From positions 62,001-126,000 of the forward strand of contig CAVOTD010000031.1 of assembly GCA_963698995.1 (NCBI GenBank): a stretch of DNA of 64,000 nucleotides. The letters are read 5' to 3'. The DNA comes from AP-15 sp963698995 (GTDB lineage Bacteria; Pseudomonadota; Alphaproteobacteria; ATCC43930; CGMCC-115725). The translations under genes and the position numbers were made by a program. Below are positions 9,338 to 18,252 of this stretch, in pieces. Numbering within the stretch: the first letter of the stretch is position 1; each line of letters starts with the position of its first letter. The notes beneath the pieces were generated by a model. The model did no database searches and was not told the origin of the DNA. It saw nothing but the letters and a program-made list of their open reading frames with translations.

Positions 9338-10751
9338 GGTGAAGTCCTAAGCTTGCTGGAAAAAGGGTTGGGGTGCACCCTCGCCTGATAGGCGAAACCA
9401 ACGAGGTCCGGTTTGGCGACCGGCCTCGACGAAGGAGCACCCCAATGGAGAGGATACCGGCATCCGATCGGACACGCGAGAAGTTGAGGACGCTGATCGA
9501 GGGTCGCAGCGAGGCGGCGGATGAACGTTCGGAACTCGTGCGATTGGCGGCGCGGCTGATCATCGAGGAAGCACTGGAAGGAGAGGCAAGAGACGCGGTG
9601 GGACGCGATTACTACGCCCGCGGCGCCACGCCCGGCGCCGGATACCGCAACGGCTACCGACCGGGCCGGCTGAAGAGCGCAGAGGGCTCCATCGAGTACA
9701 GCGCGCCGCAGATCGCCGATCGGCGCGAGCCGTTCCGCTCGCGCATCCGCGAGATGGTGCGCGACCGCACCGAGGAACTGGAGGCTCTGGCGGTGGAGAT
9801 GTACGCGCGCGGGCTGTCGACGCGCGACATCGAGGCGGTGTTTGCTGATGCGGATGGCCGCAGCCTGCTGAGCCGCACCGCGGTGAGCGAGATCACCGAG
9901 CGGCTGTGGGCGGAGTATGAGGCGTTTGCGAGCCGTGATCTGTCGGAATTCGAGGTCACTTACCTGTTTGTCGACGGGATTGCCGAGCGGCTGCATCTCG
10001 GCCAGCCGCGCGAGGCGGTGCTGGCGGCCTGGGGCATTCTGGCGGACGGCAAGAAGGCGCTGTTGCACCTGGCGCCGGGGACCAAGGAGGATACGGCGAG
10101 CTGCAGGGAGTTCTTCCAGGAGCTGCGCCGGCGCGGTCTGCCCGACCCGCTGCTGGTGGCGAGCGACGGGGCGCCCGGCATCATCCGCGCGATCGAGGAA
10201 TGCTTGCCGCGCTCGATTCGCCAGCGCTGCCTGGCGCACAAAATGAGAAATCTACAAAGCAAGGTGCCCGAAGACGTCTGGCCGGAGTTCAAGGCGCGCG
10301 CCGCGGCCTGCTACCAGGCGGCCTCGCCGGCATTGGCGCGCCTGCTGCGCGACGACATCACGACGACTTACGGCAGGGATTTGCCCTCGGCGGTGGCGTG
10401 TCTCAATGACGACTTCGAGGCGTGCATCGCGCATCTGCGTTTCCCTCTCGGCCATCGCCGGGCGATCCGCACCACCAATCTGCTCGAGCGATTGTTCGGC
10501 GAGGCGCGCCGACGCACCAAAGTGATCCCGCATGCCTTTGGCGAGCGCGCTGTCTTGAAGCTGATTTACGCTGCGCTCATTCGCGCCGCCGAACGCTGGC
10601 GCGGCATCCGGATTACCGAGTTCGAGCACCGTCAATTGAAGGCAATCCGTGACGAGATCGACCACGATTTCACTGCGCGCAATGCTCCAGTAACGGGCGT
10701 AATAGTCACCGCAGCCCCAACCCGTTTATCCAGCACCGATCGGACTTGACC
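9338..10751 (+). mobile_element. IS256-family insertion sequence, complete, with 8-bp target duplication
   Basis: The 1414-bp element has imperfect terminal inverted repeats of ~41 bp: the left end begins GGTGAAGTCC and the right end, read in reverse, begins GGTCAAGTCC, both continuing to TGCTGGAnAAA and GGGTTGGGG. It is flanked by the direct repeat CTGGCGGG at 9330-9337 and 10752-10759, the 8-bp duplication expected for this family. Intact ends and identical duplications point to a recent insertion. Confidence 0.9.
9445..10749 (+). CDS. IS256-family (Mutator-type) transposase
   Basis: 434 residues starting MERIPASDRTREKL at ATG 9445, with GAAGGAG upstream. Catalytic DDE residues are visible: Asp in YLFVDGIAERL, Asp in VASDGAPGII and Glu in TTNLLERLFGEARRR. 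The cysteine/histidine region around RQRCLAHKMRNL is typical of the family. The stop codon lies inside the right inverted repeat. The frame is intact, so the element could be active. Confidence 0.93.
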   Translation: MERIPASDRTREKLRTLIEGRSEAADERSELVRLAARLIIEEALEGEARDAVGRDYYARGATPGAGYRNGYRPGRLKSAEGSIEYSAPQIADRREPFRSRIREMVRDRTEELEALAVEMYARGLSTRDIEAVFADADGRSLLSRTAVSEITERLWAEYEAFASRDLSEFEVTYLFVDGIAERLHLGQPREAVLAAWGILADGKKALLHLAPGTKEDTASCREFFQELRRRGLPDPLLVASDGAPGIIRAIEECLPRSIRQRCLAHKMRNLQSKVPEDVWPEFKARAAACYQAASPALARLLRDDITTTYGRDLPSAVACLNDDFEACIAHLRFPLGHRRAIRTTNLLERLFGEARRRTKVIPHAFGERAVLKLIYAALIRAAERWRGIRITEFEHRQLKAIRDEIDHDFTARNAPVTGVIVTAAPTRLSSTDRT

Positions 10752-10774
10752 CTGGCGGGAAAGCCGCGCGGGCA

Positions 10775-10817
10775 GAAGTCAAGAACGAACGCGTGCAATC
10801 TTGCACGGTTTGACTTC
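10775..10817. other. nested palindrome (possible terminator or structured RNA)
   Basis: Outer arms GAAGTCAA (10775-10782) and TTGACTTC (10810-10817) enclose inner arms CGTGCAA (10792-10798) and TTGCACG (10801-10807). Both are perfect inverted repeats. The rest of 10760-11094 holds no recognisable gene, and the source of this DNA is unclear. Confidence 0.4.
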
Positions 10818-11094
10818 TCGAGTGTGCCAGCTCTATGCGTAGCTGGCTGCCTGCCGCGATCGTGATCAGCGGCGGTCCGGGCACGGTAGAGTTGTTGGTT
10901 CCAGGCCGAGTTTGTCGGCGGCGGATCGGAGGCGGGTAATCGGCCGGGATGAGGACACCACCCGCCTCCTACTACTCGGGCTACCGTTTTTCCCACCGAG
11001 ATGGTCAGCGATGGGATCTGGATGTCAGAGGTTGTGATCGCGCTTGATCCCGACAACAGCCGGGGGGACTCTCGTCACCAGGCTGGCTCCTTTA

Positions 11095-11568
11095 CTAATG
11101 GAAAAGCTTACCGGCAATCAAATCGAGCACAAATTGTTCGGCTTTCTCGCGAACCAGCTCCACCGTCATTTCTTCTAAGTCATGATGGTCATTGTCGAAT
11201 ACTAATTGACTAGTTGACGATGTTTTAGCCATCGTAGATTTACCGAATTCACACCCATATTTATCGAGATCAAACCGTACTTGGAGGGTGCCTTGCCGGC
11301 TGAATCCTTCATCGTCCGATAAATCCACGTTGAGGGAAATTGGGTCAGACCCATCGCTTTGTTCGTCTACCGTTTCCCCGAAGAAACCTTCGGCCACTAA
11401 GTGCACCACGACCTCATTGAAAATAGGCCCGATCACCGCGGACTTAATTTCCGCGAACCGCATCTTGGCTTCTTCGCCCGCCCTTTTTTGTTGTTTTTCG
11501 GTCGCCTCCTCACGCTCGCGATCTGTTCTCCGCTGTCAAAATGCTTCATCGAGCCTTTCGTATGCCAT
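11095..11568 (-). pseudogene. hypothetical protein with in-frame stop at codon 11
   Basis: The open part from ATG 11463 gives 122 residues (MRFAEIKSAVIGPIFNEVVV onward), acidic and lower in GC than its surroundings. Upstream the same frame continues with coding-like sequence EEATEKQQKRAGEEAK back to ATG 11568 (MAYERLDEAF), interrupted only by a TGA at 11538-11536. The gene was probably ~158 codons long with a charged helical N-terminus. Either it now starts at 11463 or it is inactive. No family recognised. Confidence 0.5.
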
Positions 11569-11661
11569 TTCGGCCTCTCGAGAATCAGAAGACTTTGCGC
11601 TGCCGGGCTGTAACCATCAAGCCATAGGTTCCAATGATAGCTTAGTTCAAAAACGCTCGAC

Positions 11662-11943
11662 AGCGAGCACGGCGTGCTGACCTACATGACCCTTCCCGTT
11701 CAGCACTGCACCAAATTGCGCTCGACCGATCCGTTGGAGCGCTTGAACAAAGAGGACAAACGGCGCGCCGATGTCGTTGGCATCTTCCCGAACGAGGCCA
11801 GCATCACCCGGCTGATCGTCGCCGTGCTGGTCGAACAGAGTGACGAGTGGCTGCGTGTGCTGACCCTTCGGCACATGCGCCACGGCGATCGCCGACATCA
11901 CCGGCTGGCAAAGGAGAACGGGGGGGCCCCTGGCCTGCAGTGA
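11662..11943 (+). pseudogene. IS256-family transposase, C-terminal fragment
   Basis: The translation around LTYMTLPVQHCTKLRSTDPL, ERLNKEDKRRADVVGIFPNE and EQSDEWL matches the end of IS256-type transposases, including the region of the catalytic Glu (here within LERLNKE). The rest of the gene is missing, and after DEWL the reading frame wanders to a stop at 11943. It is a different relative from the intact element at 9338-10751. Confidence 0.75.
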
Positions 11944-12054
11944 TAAAACCTTGGTGACGCCGGCCGGTGGGTCTAGTACGAGCACGCCGAAACGACAGTG
12001 ATCGCCGAGGCCCGCCGTTTATTGCAGGCGCATGTGTGTCGGCGGCCGGCCGGG

Positions 12055-12350
12055 TTACTGGAGGATGTAACCGCCACCGATGTTCGGCGTCGCATACGTC
12101 GGTAGCTGCCCGGCGTTTGAAACGTGTATCCACCGCCAGGGGTCGGCGTTACGTAGGTCGGCAACTGGGCCCGGGGTCTGAACGGTGTAGCCGTGGTCCG
12201 GCGTGCCAAATATCCGTTGTTCGGCAGAGGCGGCACCCGCGACCAGTGCCAAACACTGCTGCGATGATACTGCTGCGATGATACTGCTGCGATGATACTG
12301 CTGCGATGATACTGCTGCGATGATACTGCTGCGATGATTAAGACTTTCAT
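12055..12350 (-). pseudogene. small secreted Gly-Tyr-repeat protein, frame broken by a 14-bp repeat
   Basis: ATG at 12350 begins MKVLIIAAV, a signal-peptide start. Six copies of a 14-bp repeat then interrupt it. The expected continuation LVAGAASAEQRIFGTPDHGY (signal peptidase site after ASA) lies in another frame. The mature part has repeats of the type QLPTYVTPTPGGGY and QLPTYATPNIGGGY, again split over two frames, ending at TAA 12055. Small secreted proteins with GYTxxTPG repeats of unknown function are common in Bradyrhizobium-like genomes. Confidence 0.55.
12255..12338. repeat. six tandem copies of a 14-bp unit (ACTGCTGCGATGAT)
   Basis: Six perfect head-to-tail copies with no variation. 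On the minus strand the unit ATCATCGCAGCAGT encodes part of the signal peptide (IIAAV) of the small secreted protein. Because 14 is not a multiple of 3, each gain or loss of a copy changes the reading frame downstream. Confidence 0.95.
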
Positions 12351-12535
12351 GATGCTTGTTTCTCTCAGGGGGGTATCGGTATGTTACACAATTCGCAGTG
12401 TAAGTGCTCGCTCAACCGATCGAGCCATTTGCACACCTTCGGAAATGGATTTGAGCGTGCGTACAGGGCTGTAAGCGCCGGCGACCAGGGTGAAATCCGG
12501 CCCGCCCTTTGCGATCGTGATTCCACAAGGGGGCC

Positions 12536-12649
12536 ATGCGGCACATTGACTTATCAGCCGACGAAGCCGCCGCTCTCAACAACCAGCTTTATCTTCGCCT
12601 ACCTCGTCCGACCAATACCGACGGCCGCCGACCGTTGGGCTCGCGATAA
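12536..12649 (+). CDS. possible truncated small protein, 37 residues
   Basis: MRHIDLSADEAAALNNQLYL resembles the N-terminus of a small conserved rhizobial protein (MRHxDLTxxEAAAL...), but the frame ends with TAA at 12647-12649, before the usual C-terminal half. It may be a remnant. The rest of 12351-12693 shows no gene. Confidence 0.3.
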   Translation: MRHIDLSADEAAALNNQLYLRLPRPTNTDGRRPLGSR

Positions 12650-12693
12650 AGCGTGCCGCCATTCGGAAGAGCTTTGGGTCGTTTTGCTCGCGT

Positions 12694-12906
12694 TCAGTCT
12701 GCATTTGCAGAGCTCAGCCGCTTCCCGTCGATCACGCCTTTCTTATAGGCCGCCGTAATGGCTGAAATACATTCCTCACGCACGAATTTCTTCAGTGGGA
12801 CATAATCGTGAATTCGAGCTCCCGGGGCGCTCGCAATAGCGTACCGCCTTTCGGCCCATTCCATTGCCTCATCATATCGCTCGGCTGCTGTCGTTTGTTC
12901 ACTCAC
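12694..12906 (-). CDS. hypothetical protein, 70 residues
   Basis: Starts with GTG at 12906, with AGGAG seven bases upstream. The product MSEQTTAAERYDEAMEWAER continues to ITAAYKKGVIDGKRLSSANAD. It is helical and charged, without membrane segments. Its composition and binding site suggest a real gene; function unknown. Confidence 0.5.
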   Translation of the reverse strand: MSEQTTAAERYDEAMEWAERRYAIASAPGARIHDYVPLKKFVREECISAITAAYKKGVIDGKRLSSANAD

Positions 12907-13052
12907 TCGCCGCTCCTGATCATATCAAGGATGTGCCGGACGACCCAGACCTCGCCTTCATTGATTGTTATCGGTCTGGTTCGCTAACGAGGCGGGCGCG
13001 CATGGTAGCGGTCGGCTGGACGGTTCTCTCCTCGCCATCTGGCTCAGCCAGA

Positions 13053-13256
13053 TCACCCTTGCTCGCTCGCCTCATAGGCGATTAGGCCGTTTTCCATTAT
13101 TCGGAAACCAACCAACGAGGGCCTGCCTGGAGAGAGGGCGCGAAAGAGAGCCTTGGCCTGGACTACGGCGGCGGCGATATCGGGGGCATATAGATCGTGC
13201 CGCTGTTCGCGATGCTCATCCAAGCGATAAAGAAGATCAATTCGAAATACCGCCAT
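13053..13256 (-). CDS. small conserved-type protein, 67 residues
   Basis: MAVFRIDLLYRLDEHREQRH with a second half ALSPGRPSLVGFRIMENGLI resembles the many small Bradyrhizobium-like proteins that begin M-x-V-Y/F-R-I. The frame is open upstream to 13325 and alternative ATGs exist at 13268 and 13286. The 13256 start was chosen by family resemblance. Function unknown. Confidence 0.45.
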   Translation of the reverse strand: MAVFRIDLLYRLDEHREQRHDLYAPDIAAAVVQAKALFRALSPGRPSLVGFRIMENGLIAYEASEQG

Positions 13257-13325
13257 CCTCGTTTCCATGTTGCTTTCCGTAAACATATCAACGACCGGCC
13301 TCTGCCGCGAATCCTTCCCCGCCAC

Positions 13326-13555
13326 GGCAAGCGCGGTTACCGTTGGCGGATTGTCGCTTTAGACCGCCGGTCGAATTCTTTTGGCGGAACCTTGGCAACG
13401 CGCAGTGTTGTCTTGCACTGGCGCTCCGATAGCCGGCGTCTTCGGCCGCCCGCGATCGCGTGAACTTCGGGACTGCGGCGTCAAGATCAGCGCTTTGAAA
13501 CTCATACCACGTGCTCTCTGTTAATAGGAGGGCCTTGGCGGTGGCCGCCGCCGTG
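13326..13555. other. no convincing gene
   Basis: A minus-strand stretch around 13350-13540 reads coding-like (TESTWYEFQSADLDAAVPKF) but lacks a good start and runs into unrelated sequence, so it may be a decayed gene. Nothing else is seen. Confidence 0.3.
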
Positions 13556-13711
13556 CTACCAAGTCTGCGAGTTCGCGGCGGGAGTGGGAGGATGGGCGTC
13601 AGTAATCGGCGGCCTAAGCATCGCATATGCAACAATACCAATGAACAAGCGGACGGGGATCACGATCGGCGGAACGACGTATTTCATGACGGAGGGTCGG
13701 GTCGTCGGCAT
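13556..13711 (-). CDS. possible single-span membrane peptide, 51 residues
   Basis: From ATG 13711 (GTGGAG upstream), MPTTRPSVMKYVVPPIVIPV then a hydrophobic stretch RLFIGIVAYAML form one probable membrane span, followed by a short proline-rich tail. Too short to assign; it could be a real small membrane protein of the island. Confidence 0.33.
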   Translation of the reverse strand: MPTTRPSVMKYVVPPIVIPVRLFIGIVAYAMLRPPITDAHPPTPAANSQTW

Positions 13712-13727
13712 TAGTAAACTCCACTTT

Positions 13728-14186
13728 TCAAGGAATTCCAGCGCACTGGAGCGGAGCCCGGAGCGGAAGCCTGGTCGGAGCCCGATCACAACATGCCGGA
13801 GAATACTGCCGCCCCAAGGGCAAAGCAGACGAGCAATAACCACGCGCCGTCGGGATTTCCGCCCGCCGCATGGTGCTCCGGTAAACATCCAGTGCGTCAC
13901 GCCCTCGCTGGATCGCTTCTTCGGGCATGGCACCGCTCGCCACAACGCCGGGGAAGTCCGGGAAGCTCATGAGATATCCGCCACTTTCATTTTCGGTGAA
14001 CCGGCGGATCTTCGCCTTCTCGATAGTGCTCTCCTGGCCCCAGAACCTGCGGTCGTGATTGATGGCCCAGTCCCAGCCATCGGGACTGCGCTCCATTTGG
14101 ATCTCGAACCAACCCTGCTGACCGTCCGTCACGGTCGCAGACCACAAAGAGCCCTCCGCATTCTCCGGCTGCCATTTGACCGTCAT
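13728..14186 (-). CDS. HicB-like domain protein (antitoxin-type fold)
   Basis: 152 residues from ATG 14186. The segment GYLMSFPDFPGVVASGAMPE followed by EAIQRGRDALDVY matches the HicB-type pattern (aspartate-proline-glycine, glycine, then a helix with regularly spaced Ala/Leu). The N-terminal ~65 residues (WFEIQMERSPDGWDWAINHD) form a separate small domain. The last ~45 residues look out of frame (Cys, Arg and Pro-rich), so a frameshift near 13860 is possible. No HicA toxin gene lies next to it, so a toxin-antitoxin role is doubtful. Confidence 0.5.
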   Translation of the reverse strand: MTVKWQPENAEGSLWSATVTDGQQGWFEIQMERSPDGWDWAINHDRRFWGQESTIEKAKIRRFTENESGGYLMSFPDFPGVVASGAMPEEAIQRGRDALDVYRSTMRRAEIPTARGYCSSALPLGRQYSPACCDRAPTRLPLRAPLQCAGIP

Positions 14187-14346
14187 ACTGCTCGCGCCCT
14201 CCCTGCTATCTTGGGATCATTCGTTGATCGGACGGAGCGCCCGCATTTCTCCGTCCCGTAACATAGGAATTTTGGGCTGAACTATATCTTCCTCGTTCTA
14301 TTTCAGCGCGAGCGCGCAAGGTCTCTTGGCGGTCGTCTGACATTGG

Positions 14347-14790
14347 TCACGACCCTCTCATCAGACAACTGGTAAATAGGACACCCCCGATAACCAGTGC
14401 CGTCCAGATTAGATCAGTGGCGTTGAGGGTAACCCAATGTTTCCAGCCTTCACGGAAGGATCCCATCCGGCCACCCGCCCTTTTTCGAAGCACGACAGCT
14501 TTGCGGTAAGCCCGCTGCGGCATCGTTTCGTCCGGCCGTGCGTCTCTCGCTAGCGCCGCCGCGAGCTCCACTGGATTTGTTTCAACGATCCGAGTCAGAA
14601 CCGTACCTGTGGTTCGCGCCGATAGCCGTATCAGCGTTGAAATCCGCCTGTAGGCCGGGATCGACGAGGTCCGAAGCAGCTCCTCATCCGTCTCCACTGT
14701 GTAGGTTCCCGCAGACTGCACCTCGTCCGTTCCGCTCAGATTGAATGGATGCATGAAGGTGACCGTCTTGCTGGTCGTTCGCACGGTCAT
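14347..14790 (-). CDS. conserved hypothetical protein with C-terminal membrane segment
   Basis: 147 residues. The N-terminal part KTVTFMHPFNLSGTDEVQSA then GTYTVETDEELL and PAYRRISTLIRL resembles a small family widespread in Rhizobiales, usually begun R-T-x-S-R-T-V-T-F. Near the C-terminus, LIWTALVIGGVLFTSCLM forms a likely membrane span. Function unknown. It precedes two other small membrane-associated genes on the same strand. Confidence 0.6.
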   Translation of the reverse strand: MTVRTTSKTVTFMHPFNLSGTDEVQSAGTYTVETDEELLRTSSIPAYRRISTLIRLSARTTGTVLTRIVETNPVELAAALARDARPDETMPQRAYRKAVVLRKRAGGRMGSFREGWKHWVTLNATDLIWTALVIGGVLFTSCLMRGS

Positions 14791-14929
14791 TTCCTCGATC
14801 CTTCGATGAACCGTCTGGTCCCTGGGTATGCATTCCGTTCACCGGGCGGAATCGCCCAGGCCGTCTCCGCCCGTCTCCGCCCCCAACCCGTCATCAATCT
14901 TCACTGTAGCCCAATTGGTTGTCGGGTCT

Positions 14930-15280
14930 TTATGTCAAGCTGCCGAGCTTTTCTGCGCAGGCGCTTACAACTGCCGAATTCGGTTTGTCGGTTCCAGGGA
15001 ATGTAGCCCAGCCGCCTTTCTCGATGAGTGAGCGCCGGTCCCAAGATGGGGCCTTGTTGAATACGACGAGCTTTGCTGCGGCATCGCTTTGCTGCTGGAA
15101 TTTCTCGACGCAGATCGGAGCCAGCACCGCTACGACCGCGGTCTCAGCGCGCTGGGCTGCCATTTTCTCAGCCGTACTGCCGAGCGTCCATCCAAGCGAC
15201 GAGAACCCGACGACCGTGAACGCAACAGCACCGACCACTGCACCCCATACCGCTGGTTTTACCCCGGGATGGATCTTCAT
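14930..15280 (-). CDS. conserved hypothetical protein with N-terminal membrane anchor
   Basis: 116 residues. The N-terminal hydrophobic segment VWGAVVGAVAFTVVGFSSLG acts as an anchor or uncleaved signal. The rest, EKMAAQRAETAVVAVLAPIC, VEKFQQQSDAAAKLVVF and EKGGWATFPGTDKP, follows a family common in Bradyrhizobium-like genomes. Role unknown. Probably periplasmic-facing. Confidence 0.6.
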   Translation of the reverse strand: MKIHPGVKPAVWGAVVGAVAFTVVGFSSLGWTLGSTAEKMAAQRAETAVVAVLAPICVEKFQQQSDAAAKLVVFNKAPSWDRRSLIEKGGWATFPGTDKPNSAVVSACAEKLGSLT

Positions 15281-15576
15281 TTCGTCACCTTGGCTTTAGG
15301 AGAAGGAAACTTCTCCTGGTTCAGATCAAGCGGGGAACCATATCCCGCGGCGAGCCGGCGAGATAAACTCGGAAACTACTCAGACGACGCCCGCTCGGCC
15401 CCACTGGCGGATATCGGCGACGATCGGCGATATGGTCCGGAGCGACACTGTGATGGCGGTTCATCTCGGCGCGATTAAATACGATCGCGAGGCAGGCCGC
15501 GCCCGTTAGCCGGCCTGACAACCCGGCTTGGCCTACCACTTCATAAGAGAGCGGGGCCGAATCCGCCCGCCGAAAT
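15281..15576. other. no gene seen
   Basis: Nearly 300 bp between two minus-strand membrane-protein genes. The open frames here lack starts with binding sites or family resemblance. It presumably carries the promoter for the gene at 14930-15280. Confidence 0.4.
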
Positions 15577-15843
15577 TCATAGCATGCGGCGGCGGAAGAA
15601 GATGTGGTAAAGCGCCAGCAGGATGATCGCGCCGATCGCGGCGATGCCCGCGCTGTAAACGCTGTCGATGTTGAAGCCGGTCACGCCGGTGCCGCCGAAA
15701 AGATTGAACAGCCAGCCGCCGAGAAACGCACCAACAATGCCGAGCAGGATGTCGACGACGGTTCCCTCGCCCGTCGTGCTGACGATCTTGCTCAAGATCA
15801 AGCCTAGCACGAGCCCCAGCAGGATCCACACGATCAACGACAT
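15577..15843 (-). CDS. GlsB/YeaQ/YmgE-family membrane stress protein
   Basis: 88 residues with three hydrophobic segments (LIVWILLGLVLGLILSKIV, VDILLGIVGAFLGGWLFNLF, GIAAIGAIILLALYHIFF) and the family pattern in which the first two spans flank a glycine-rich loop. Members are small inner-membrane proteins ('transglycosylase-associated') often induced by stress. Intact and followed by a stop at 15577, with none of the frame damage seen in its neighbours. Confidence 0.85.
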   Translation of the reverse strand: MSLIVWILLGLVLGLILSKIVSTTGEGTVVDILLGIVGAFLGGWLFNLFGGTGVTGFNIDSVYSAGIAAIGAIILLALYHIFFRRRML

Positions 15844-16211
15844 AGGGCACTCCAGACAGAGAACATAAAAAGATCCGATAGGGAAATATGGGTGTGGCTA
15901 AGTTGTTCAACAGGGGATCGTATCGGGTCCTCCAGACGGGCAGCCAGCGTCAGGATGGCGGTCGGAGCCAAGACACCAAGTTTAGCATGCTGAGAATGCA
16001 GGATCGCTGATGCGAGGCCTTGCGGAAATCGATATTGCCAGAGCTGTTTGATCCTTTGGTGCCCTCGGTACGGCGGCTCGCCCCGGCACTACGCGTGTGA
16101 TGAGCATGTTGACTGCCGGCGATCTCTGTCTTATCCGCCCCGTGGGGCGCTGCGTCAGCACGGGTCGGCTTCCCGCGCGGCGGTGACCGGCGCCAGGGGA
16201 GGGCGAATCCG
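15844..16211. other. intergenic region between glsB-type gene and kup, no gene seen
   Basis: Divergent promoter region of about 370 bp. No coding frame with family resemblance and no recognisable riboswitch. Confidence 0.4.
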
Positions 16212-18114
16212 ATGTCGGTCGTCGCTGCCGCTGAAGAGCGCACCGCGCCGTCCCGCGTCGCTCGGCGAACGACGCCCGCAGCGGCACTCGCCGCGCTCGG
16301 CATCGTCTATGGCGACCTCGGGACGAGTCCGCTCTACACCCTGCAAACGATCATCCAGACCATTGGTGGACAGTTTACCCCAGAGGCCGCTATCGGCGTC
16401 CTCTCGCTGATCTTTTGGGCGCTCGTCATCACGATCTCGGTCAAGTACTGCCTCTTCGTGATGCGCGCGGACAACCACGGCGAAGGCGGGATCCTGGCGC
16501 TGATGCCGCTCGTCGGCGCGACCAGATTCGATCGCGGCCGCGCGCTCGTCGTCATGGGCTTGTTCGGAGCGGCCCTGATTTACGGGGACGGCATCATCAC
16601 ACCGGCGATTTCGGTATTGAGCGCGCTCGAGGGCGTCAACGTCGCGACCGAGGTGCTCGAGCCCTATGTCATGCCAATGGCAGTTGCTATCCTGATCTGC
16701 CTTTTTGCGGTACAGGGCCGCGGGACAGCGCGCATCGGCAAGGTATTCGGACCCCTGATGCTGTTGTGGTTCGTTGTGATCGCGGCGCTCGGTGTGGGTG
16801 CCATACTGCACCACCCGCAGGTGCTTCGCCGCGGTCGACCCGCGACATGCCATCGCCTTTCTGGCGCAGGACGGGTGGGGCGGCTTCGCCGTTCTCGGCG
16901 GCGTCTTTTTGGCGATCACCGGGGGCGAGGCGCTCTACGCCGATATGGGACATATCGGCAGAAATCCGATCATGACCACCTGGTATGGGATCGTGCTGCC
17001 GGCGCTCGTCCTCAACTATGCCGGGCAGACGGCGCTCCTCCTCGACGATCCGCTCCTCGGCGGCAATCCCTTCTTCAAGCTCGCTCCGGGCTGGGCGATT
17101 TTCCCGCTCGTGCTGCTCGCGACGGTGGCGACCATCATCGCCAGCCAAGCGATCATTACGGGCTCGTTCTCGCTGACGCGTCAGGCGATGCAGCTCGGCT
17201 GGTTCCCGGGCTTGCGTATCCGCCAGACCTCGGCTGAGGAATACGGCTAGATCTACGTTCCCTTTGTGAACTGGACGATGATGCTGTTGACGATCGCCCT
17301 GAGGGTCGCTTACGGCAGCTCTGCCAGCCTCGCCGGCGCTTATGGCACCGCCGTCTCGACCACGATGCTGCTGACGACGGCTCTGCTCTACAAAGTGATG
17401 CGTGATCGCTGGGGCTGGTCGGCGCCGACTGCGTTGCTGACGAGTGTCGTCTTTCTCGTTGTAGACTTCGCCTTCTTTGCGGCCAATCTGCTAAAAATCG
17501 TCGAGGGCGGCTGGATCCCGCTCACCTTCGGCGCGATCGTGTTCATCGTCATGACCACATGGCATTCAGGCATCGAGGCCATGCGGCGCAGGCTCTCGAC
17601 CATGACCGAGCCCCCCGAACGGTTCCTCGAACGGCTTGAAGCGAACCGAATTCCGCGCGTGCCGGGCACAGCGATATTTCTGACCCGGATAGCGGAGGCG
17701 ATCCCGCCGCTGATGATTCTACACGTGTCGCAAATCGGTGCGCTGCCGCAAACAGTGATCGCCCTCACCGTGAAATTCGCGGAGATTCCACGCGTCAGTG
17801 TCTCAAATCGCCTCGAGCTGCTCCGCGTCTTTGAAGACTTCTGGCACTTGACCGTCCATTACGGCTTTGTCGAAATACCCGATCTGCCGTCCGCTTTGCG
17901 TGCAGCAAAAACTCTCGGCTGCCCTATCGATCTCGACACTGCCGTTTACTTCGGCGCACACGACGAAGTCGTGCGTGGTAAGGCAGGTGGACTGCTCTTG
18001 CGGTGGCGTTTGCCGCTTTTCGCCTTCCTGTTCCGCAACTCGGTCCGAGTAGTCGATCTGTTCAATCTTCCGCCGCCCAATTTCTTGGAAATTGGGCGCC
18101 AGATCGAGATCTAG
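16212..18114 (+). pseudogene. kup: Kup-type potassium uptake protein, one frameshift and one stop
   Basis: Kup is a ~630-residue, 12-span K+/H+ symporter. The N-terminal part, with ALGIVYGDLGTSPLYTLQ, RADNHGEGGILALMPL and ALIYGDGIITPAISVLSAL, is typical. The frame breaks near 16830, where one extra C turns VLAAVDPRHAIAFL out of frame. It resumes through SFSLTRQAMQLGWFPGL, then hits TAG at 17248-17250 exactly where the family has Gln in EEYGQIYVPFVNW (CAG to TAG). The C-terminal part from 17251 is open to 18114. Two independent lesions make this a likely true pseudogene, though either alone could be an error. Confidence 0.88.
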
Positions 18115-18192
18115 GTCAGCGAACAGCCAATTCGATCTCGCCGAACCGACGGTAGGCAGGGATGCTGACCGTTTATCAATGATCCTGAAAAC

Positions 18193-18221
18193 AGAACGCC
18201 CCCGAAATTCGGGGGCGTTCT
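18193..18221. terminator. bidirectional hairpin between convergent kup and hsp20
   Basis: AGAACGCCCCCGAA and TTCGGGGGCGTTCT form a perfect 14-bp inverted repeat separated by one A. It lies between the ends of kup (18114) and hsp20 (18253), which converge, so it is well placed to stop transcription from both sides. Confidence 0.75.
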
Positions 18222-18252
18222 AACTTACGGGCACTGCCGTTCGACGTGCCGA

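Noticed and set aside
12255..12338. CRISPR array
   Set aside because: Units are 14 bp, directly abutting and without spacers; this is a simple tandem repeat.
13584..14261. 225-codon plus-strand frame opposite the HicB-like gene
   Set aside because: The minus strand has the recognisable HicB-type text; the plus-strand product is low-complexity shadow.
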